From Aeromonas sobria (GTDB lineage Bacteria > Pseudomonadota > Gammaproteobacteria > Enterobacterales > Aeromonadaceae): a stretch of 64,000 nucleotides of DNA. The first letter of the stretch is position 1, and every line of letters starts with the position of its first letter. The position numbers and the translations under genes are program-made. Below the pieces are notes generated by a model. It ran no database searches, was not told the DNA's origin, and worked only from the letters and a program-made list of their open reading frames with translations. The stretch is taken from assembly GCF_000820145.1 (NCBI RefSeq), contig NZ_CDBW01000017.1:276301-340300 (forward strand), given 5' to 3'. Of the stretch, positions 61,701 through 64,000 are shown in pieces.

Positions 61701-62951
61701 ATGTGCTCCAACTGTCATCAACAGTGCTTTGTCTACCGACCCCAGCACCATGCCTATTCGCTTGCCCTGTAACGACGAAATAGTGGATAAATTGGTGCTG
61801 CCTTTGGGGCCAATGACTACCCGATCGACAAACAGATATCCGGGGGTAAACAGCGCAAAATGATTGCGTTCGCGAGTTGGGGCTATCGCAGGAATAAAAT
61901 CAATCTGTTGTAACTTCAGCAGATTTTGGGTTTCACTCCAGTTATTAGTGCGTACCAGAGAGAACTCCAGTCCGGAATATTGATGCATCAACGCCATCAA
62001 GTCGGCCACAAATCCGACCATCTGCCCCCAATAATTGAACTCGCTCATTGATGTCCAGTGAGGGGAGACACCGTAGGTGAGGATTGGATGTTGACTGAGC
62101 CACTGCCGCTCGTCGGCACTCAGTTGAATCGATGCGCTCTCTCCGGCGCCTGTCCCCTGGTTCGCGGTGGTCGCCTCCAGTATCTGACGGCGATCTTCAG
62201 CGGGTATCTCGTTAAATGCCTTGCTGACCAGGCTAACCAGGGCAGCATTTTGCTGATTCATATTGATAGCAAGTGACGTGGAGGCAACCCAGGCTGGCAT
62301 GGTTATGGTAAATCCGGTGTTGGGGTGTTGCTCTTGCAGCATCAACAACGACGGTATATCAGCCATATAGGCATCAGCCAGCCGCTGCTTGATCATAAAG
62401 GCCGCCTCACTATCGCTGTCCGCCTCGACCACCCGCTTCATGCCCAATTTTTTCAATTCATTGCATGAGCTGACGCCGGCGACACAGACCCAGCGCAAGG
62501 TGTGGGCATCTTGCTGAGACAGCACAGTTTTGCCATTAGCTAGCAGCACACCCCTTGGCGTAGCGAGTAAAAAGGGGATGGAAACAAGATTGTCCCGCCA
62601 TTGTTCACCGGGCTGATAGTTGATCAGCATGTGAACGTTACTGTGCTGCAGGCCTATCAAGGCCTTGGCGTAGGAGGAATAGTTCTTGTAGCGCAGGGTC
62701 AAACCAAGCTTTCTGGCGATCTGCTGCGCCATTTCGGGGACCGGACCGGAAAACCGCTGTTCTGCATCTTTATAGCTGTAGGGAGGATCCCCCATCATCG
62801 GCATACCGATGATCAGCTCTTTGTTAGAAGAGAGCCAAGCGCGTTCAGCAAAATCCAGTTCATCTTCATTCAAAGATGTATTGGCGTGCGCCCCCATGCA
62901 GCAGAGTAGTAGCAGGATAAAGGAGAATAGGCGCTGACATTGACGGAGCAT
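58707..62951 (-). CDS. Hybrid sensor histidine kinase with two periplasmic Venus-flytrap domains (BvgS/EvgS/VieS type)
   Basis: The protein has 1414 residues. After a signal peptide (about 1-23) come two SBP_bac_3-type periplasmic domains (about 40-265 and 285-510), a membrane helix (about 520-545), two PAS-like domains (about 560-680 and 690-800), HisKA with H830 ('SHELRTPISG'), HATPase ('NLLNNAVKF', 'GTGLGLTI'), a receiver with D1224 ('LLTDCHMPKLDG') and an Hpt domain with H1357 ('VAHRIKGAARM'). This gives a four-step phosphorelay H-D-H-D ending on the overlapping REC-EAL protein. The ligand is unknown. Confidence 0.92.
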   Translation of the reverse strand: MLRQCQRLFSFILLLLCCMGAHANTSLNEDELDFAERAWLSSNKELIIGMPMMGDPPYSYKDAEQRFSGPVPEMAQQIARKLGLTLRYKNYSSYAKALIGLQHSNVHMLINYQPGEQWRDNLVSIPFLLATPRGVLLANGKTVLSQQDAHTLRWVCVAGVSSCNELKKLGMKRVVEADSDSEAAFMIKQRLADAYMADIPSLLMLQEQHPNTGFTITMPAWVASTSLAINMNQQNAALVSLVSKAFNEIPAEDRRQILEATTANQGTGAGESASIQLSADERQWLSQHPILTYGVSPHWTSMSEFNYWGQMVGFVADLMALMHQYSGLEFSLVRTNNWSETQNLLKLQQIDFIPAIAPTRERNHFALFTPGYLFVDRVVIGPKGSTNLSTISSLQGKRIGMVLGSVDKALLMTVGAHVVEVHSDGRLLELLDNGDADYVMLPLPSIDQRMSERYEVVYTGKDLRLPLAMATRPDPMLQQILTKVLYSIPPEEIKKLEQRWLSMSVQTGINTETVLLWFVMVGAAATLLFALFWAWTRTLQREIVQRQQAEEKLNQQLLFVQTLLDSLPNMVALRDRQHQLTLCNKAYRSLFIGTDPAGDGWGHMTPPEREQMLRDEQRVWDTGEMFEGTGQTRRPDKDPLNVVYIKQPYRASDGTVQGILTVLTDISALTAAEDKVREVEARLRDITDSMPGVVYQYLWQGVGKGRFLYLSQGVSGMLGIPQQTLLESESGGAIFGLDEEILAVFAEEVATHARTLAPLELEVKVPTLQGERDLQIRGNFVQQKCGDLLLNGVVQDITILKQQEHELRKARAYAEHAMQARSRFLATMSHELRTPISGMHGMLELLRMSELNDDQRYLLRNVESSANNLLYLVNDILDFSKIEAGQLNLNTQSCRLQSVICDVIRGHATLAYGKGLNVAIHWDDALPDLADIDPIRVGQVISNLLNNAVKFTERGSVTIRARYDEQQLVIAVADTGIGIATEKLGLLFTPFEQVESDITRRFGGTGLGLTICEQLVKKMGGTLAVSSQAGEGSCFSFTIPLVNGLWEPLALAGSEWWFVGDDPGLQATMARLGATLMPLDAQLLTEDLSGLLLAEECALETALGSGWHTLLLNSSLKGVVVSPREALRARMGSEHWWRLGHSPLYPDLLLESCRELTTERAVTHGIASIEKLGGRVLVADDHLVNRALLTRQLAILGVDCHVVEDGEKALHAWKNEHFALLLTDCHMPKLDGYTLTQTLRAEGVEAPIIGVTADTSEEASARMEAAGMNGMLFKPYSLESLRQMLTRWLPAAPAVATSLSEPDTVSTLGERWQGLFGDLETAKSMASEYIASNRKDCKDMEEAIAAGDSEELVEVAHRIKGAARMVGEVLLAAQAAKLESAARLKQLNELEHLGQGVSELMNDVEHKMGLWLHE

Positions 62952-63195
62952 AAAGGGGTCCTACCGAAATTAGGCACATAGTTTAAGTGGTTTCAAAGAG
63001 GGCCTTCAATGCGAATCTGGCATGAAACTGAATGTTTCCTGAACCAGGGAATGACTTCCACCTTCTGAGTGCATCAATCCATTGTGAATATCATTGATGT
63101 TGTTTATTGGATTTCTGAATAGAAACGGGATTGATCCAATATGCCAGATTTTCGGGGCCGCCCTTCTTGTCATTTGGCCCGCAGTAATTGAACAG
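62952..63195. other. Upstream region of the sensor kinase gene
   Basis: No gene is recognised. It is moderately AT-rich and probably holds the kinase promoter. A 68-residue minus-strand ORF here (63006-63212) has no ribosome site or family pattern. Confidence 0.4.
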
Positions 63196-63372
63196 TTACA
63201 AGTGGGGAGCATTTGGTTTTAATCTCGGGTAAGGCTCGCCCCTGTTAGCCAAATTGTACTCTTTGGCCAGCTGCTCGTCCGGCTTGGCCGTTGGCAGCAC
63301 CACTGATGTTACGAAGGGGTTAAAATGACACCCATAGGCCTCTTGCGGGAAATCAACGACTCCCTCGGACTT
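63196..63372 (-). pseudogene. C-terminal fragment of an unidentified gene
   Basis: On the minus strand a frame without a good start codon encodes 58 residues, including 'VVDFPQEAYGCHFNPFV', 'AKPDEQLAKEYNLANRGEPY' and 'PRLKPNAPHL', and ends at TAA. The composition looks like real protein, not a shadow frame. Upstream it is cut by an in-frame stop and then by a terminator and the IS. I do not recognise the family. It may be a gene end left by a rearrangement or IS insertion. An overlapping frame (+2) is also open, so chance is possible. Confidence 0.35.
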
Positions 63373-63387
63373 TTACGGACAACAAAA

Positions 63388-63417
63388 AAACCGCAAAGCC
63401 TTACGCTATGCGGGTTT
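63388..63417 (-). terminator. Rho-independent terminator
   Basis: On the minus strand AACCCGCATAG / GCGGTTTTTTTG forms a stem (CCCGCA with TGCGG) followed by seven T. It would end whatever was transcribed leftward before the IS. Confidence 0.7.
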
Positions 63418-63544
63418 CTGTACTTCTTTCGTTCCTTGAGGAACTTAATTTTGGGCTGGGGATTCTTAATTTGAATTATAGGGTTATGATTTTATTTATT
63501 TTTCATTTTAATGCGTGAATGGTGGTGGTACACGATGTAAAAGG

Positions 63545-64000
63545 CTATGTCCCAATTACGTGTTGCATGGGGTGCCCCAGCGCCTCATGCAAACACGCTT
63601 TGATATTCACTCCCTTCCCGTAACGCTCCAGCATCCTGCGCCAACCCAGATAATTCCTCAGGTAATGAGTTGCTACTCCATGGAAACGCTCCATCCACTC
63701 CTTCAACCTATGGTGATACCCGTTTACATGTTGAATGTGGTATGCCCCCATGACCCGTTCACCTTGACGATTGCGCACCACCTTATGAGTCACTCCCTGC
63801 ACTTTACTGAAACTGGCATACACCCCCGCGCCATCGCTACACAACACTGCATCCGGCGAGACAAGGGGCTTCAAGACCGCGATAACTGTTTCGGCATTCA
63901 TCTTTTCCAACTGAAAATCTGCATGATGGCCAGCACGGTCCTGCACCACCATCACCGGGATGTAATCCGGCCCGGTTCCCCGGGTTCGGCCTTTCCCTCC
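63545..64000 (-). mobile_element. IS1595-like transposase, 3' part, runs off the right edge
   Basis: The visible frame starts beyond the window: codons upstream of the first possible GTG (63955) stay open to base 64000 ('[19 protein letters not shown]'). The protein end carries DDE-type patterns of the IS1595 family: '[14 protein letters not shown]', '[14 protein letters not shown]', '[38 protein letters not shown]'. Thus the last catalytic aspartate, and the N/H position before the C-terminal helix, are in view; the N-terminal zinc part is not. The left inverted repeat should lie near 63480-63544, but I cannot place it surely. Confidence 0.8.

Noticed and set aside
63327..63473. Plus-strand small ORF starting MTPIGLLREIND
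   Set aside because: It reads through the terminator hairpin and lies opposite the better supported minus-strand fragment; the ribosome site is weak.

Overview
This window looks like a chromosomal segment of Aeromonas or a close gammaproteobacterial relative. The evidence is a GC-rich background, high similarity by eye to Enterobacteriaceae/Vibrionaceae housekeeping genes (ccmA-I, mlaA, sodB, grxD, pdxH, phoPQ, cydDC, arcA, trmO), two glycine tRNAs, and secreted GlyGly-CTERM metalloproteases of the kind made by type II secreting aquatic bacteria. Species level cannot be decided from the sequence alone.

Layout. 1-2340 is an accessory patch: an AT-rich Fic/Doc toxin-like gene with a HicA-like tail, a REP-associated tyrosine transposase with its palindromic repeats, and two long degenerate direct repeats. 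2342-3505 holds two small conserved-family genes. 3901-11152 is the complete cytochrome c maturation set ccmABCDEFGHI, followed by mlaA, the convergent sodB, and divergent grxD. 13776-20349 is an anaerobic threonine/serine degradation operon tdcBCDEF with a good CRP-type site but no tdcA beside it. 20433-21644 is an RsmB/NOP-type RNA methyltransferase.

21830-26668 is a tandem duplication of a two-gene unit: a reprolysin-type zinc metalloprotease with a GlyGly-CTERM tail, translationally overlapped by a small exported protein of unknown function. This is the least explained system in the window. 26809-30287 holds pdxH, a glutathione S-transferase, an unusual three-part GNAT protein and a second GNAT protein. 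30617-37689 is a putrescine/GABA catabolic cluster: puuP with a coupled 43-codon upstream ORF, gabT and gabD on the minus strand, puuR and puuB on the plus strand; puuA and puuD are not here.

37816-44895 is a set of small genes (DUF3297, GNAT, ABM monooxygenase, an AT-rich unknown), phoPQ, a cytochrome b561, trmO and a reductase/epimerase. 44979-52637 holds an RcsF-like lipoprotein, cydDC, two tRNA-Gly genes, arcA, DUF3293, an RraA-family gene, a small outer-membrane protein and a META-domain lipoprotein. 52763-56944 is a single 1393-residue formate dehydrogenase-like protein that joins a 2Fe-2S domain, a GltD-like NAD(P)H:FAD module, ferredoxin repeats and the molybdopterin catalytic part. 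57503-62951 is a BvgS/EvgS/VieS-type hybrid sensor kinase overlapping a REC-EAL c-di-GMP phosphodiesterase. The right edge has a C-terminal gene fragment and the 3' part of an IS1595-like transposase running off the window.

How it works together: several units concern anaerobic or microaerobic energy metabolism (ccm for c-type cytochromes, cydDC for cytochrome bd assembly, arcA, tdc, the formate dehydrogenase), envelope maintenance and sensing (mlaA, phoPQ, RcsF-like) and amine catabolism (puu/gab). All functional calls come from motif reading; no database search was run.
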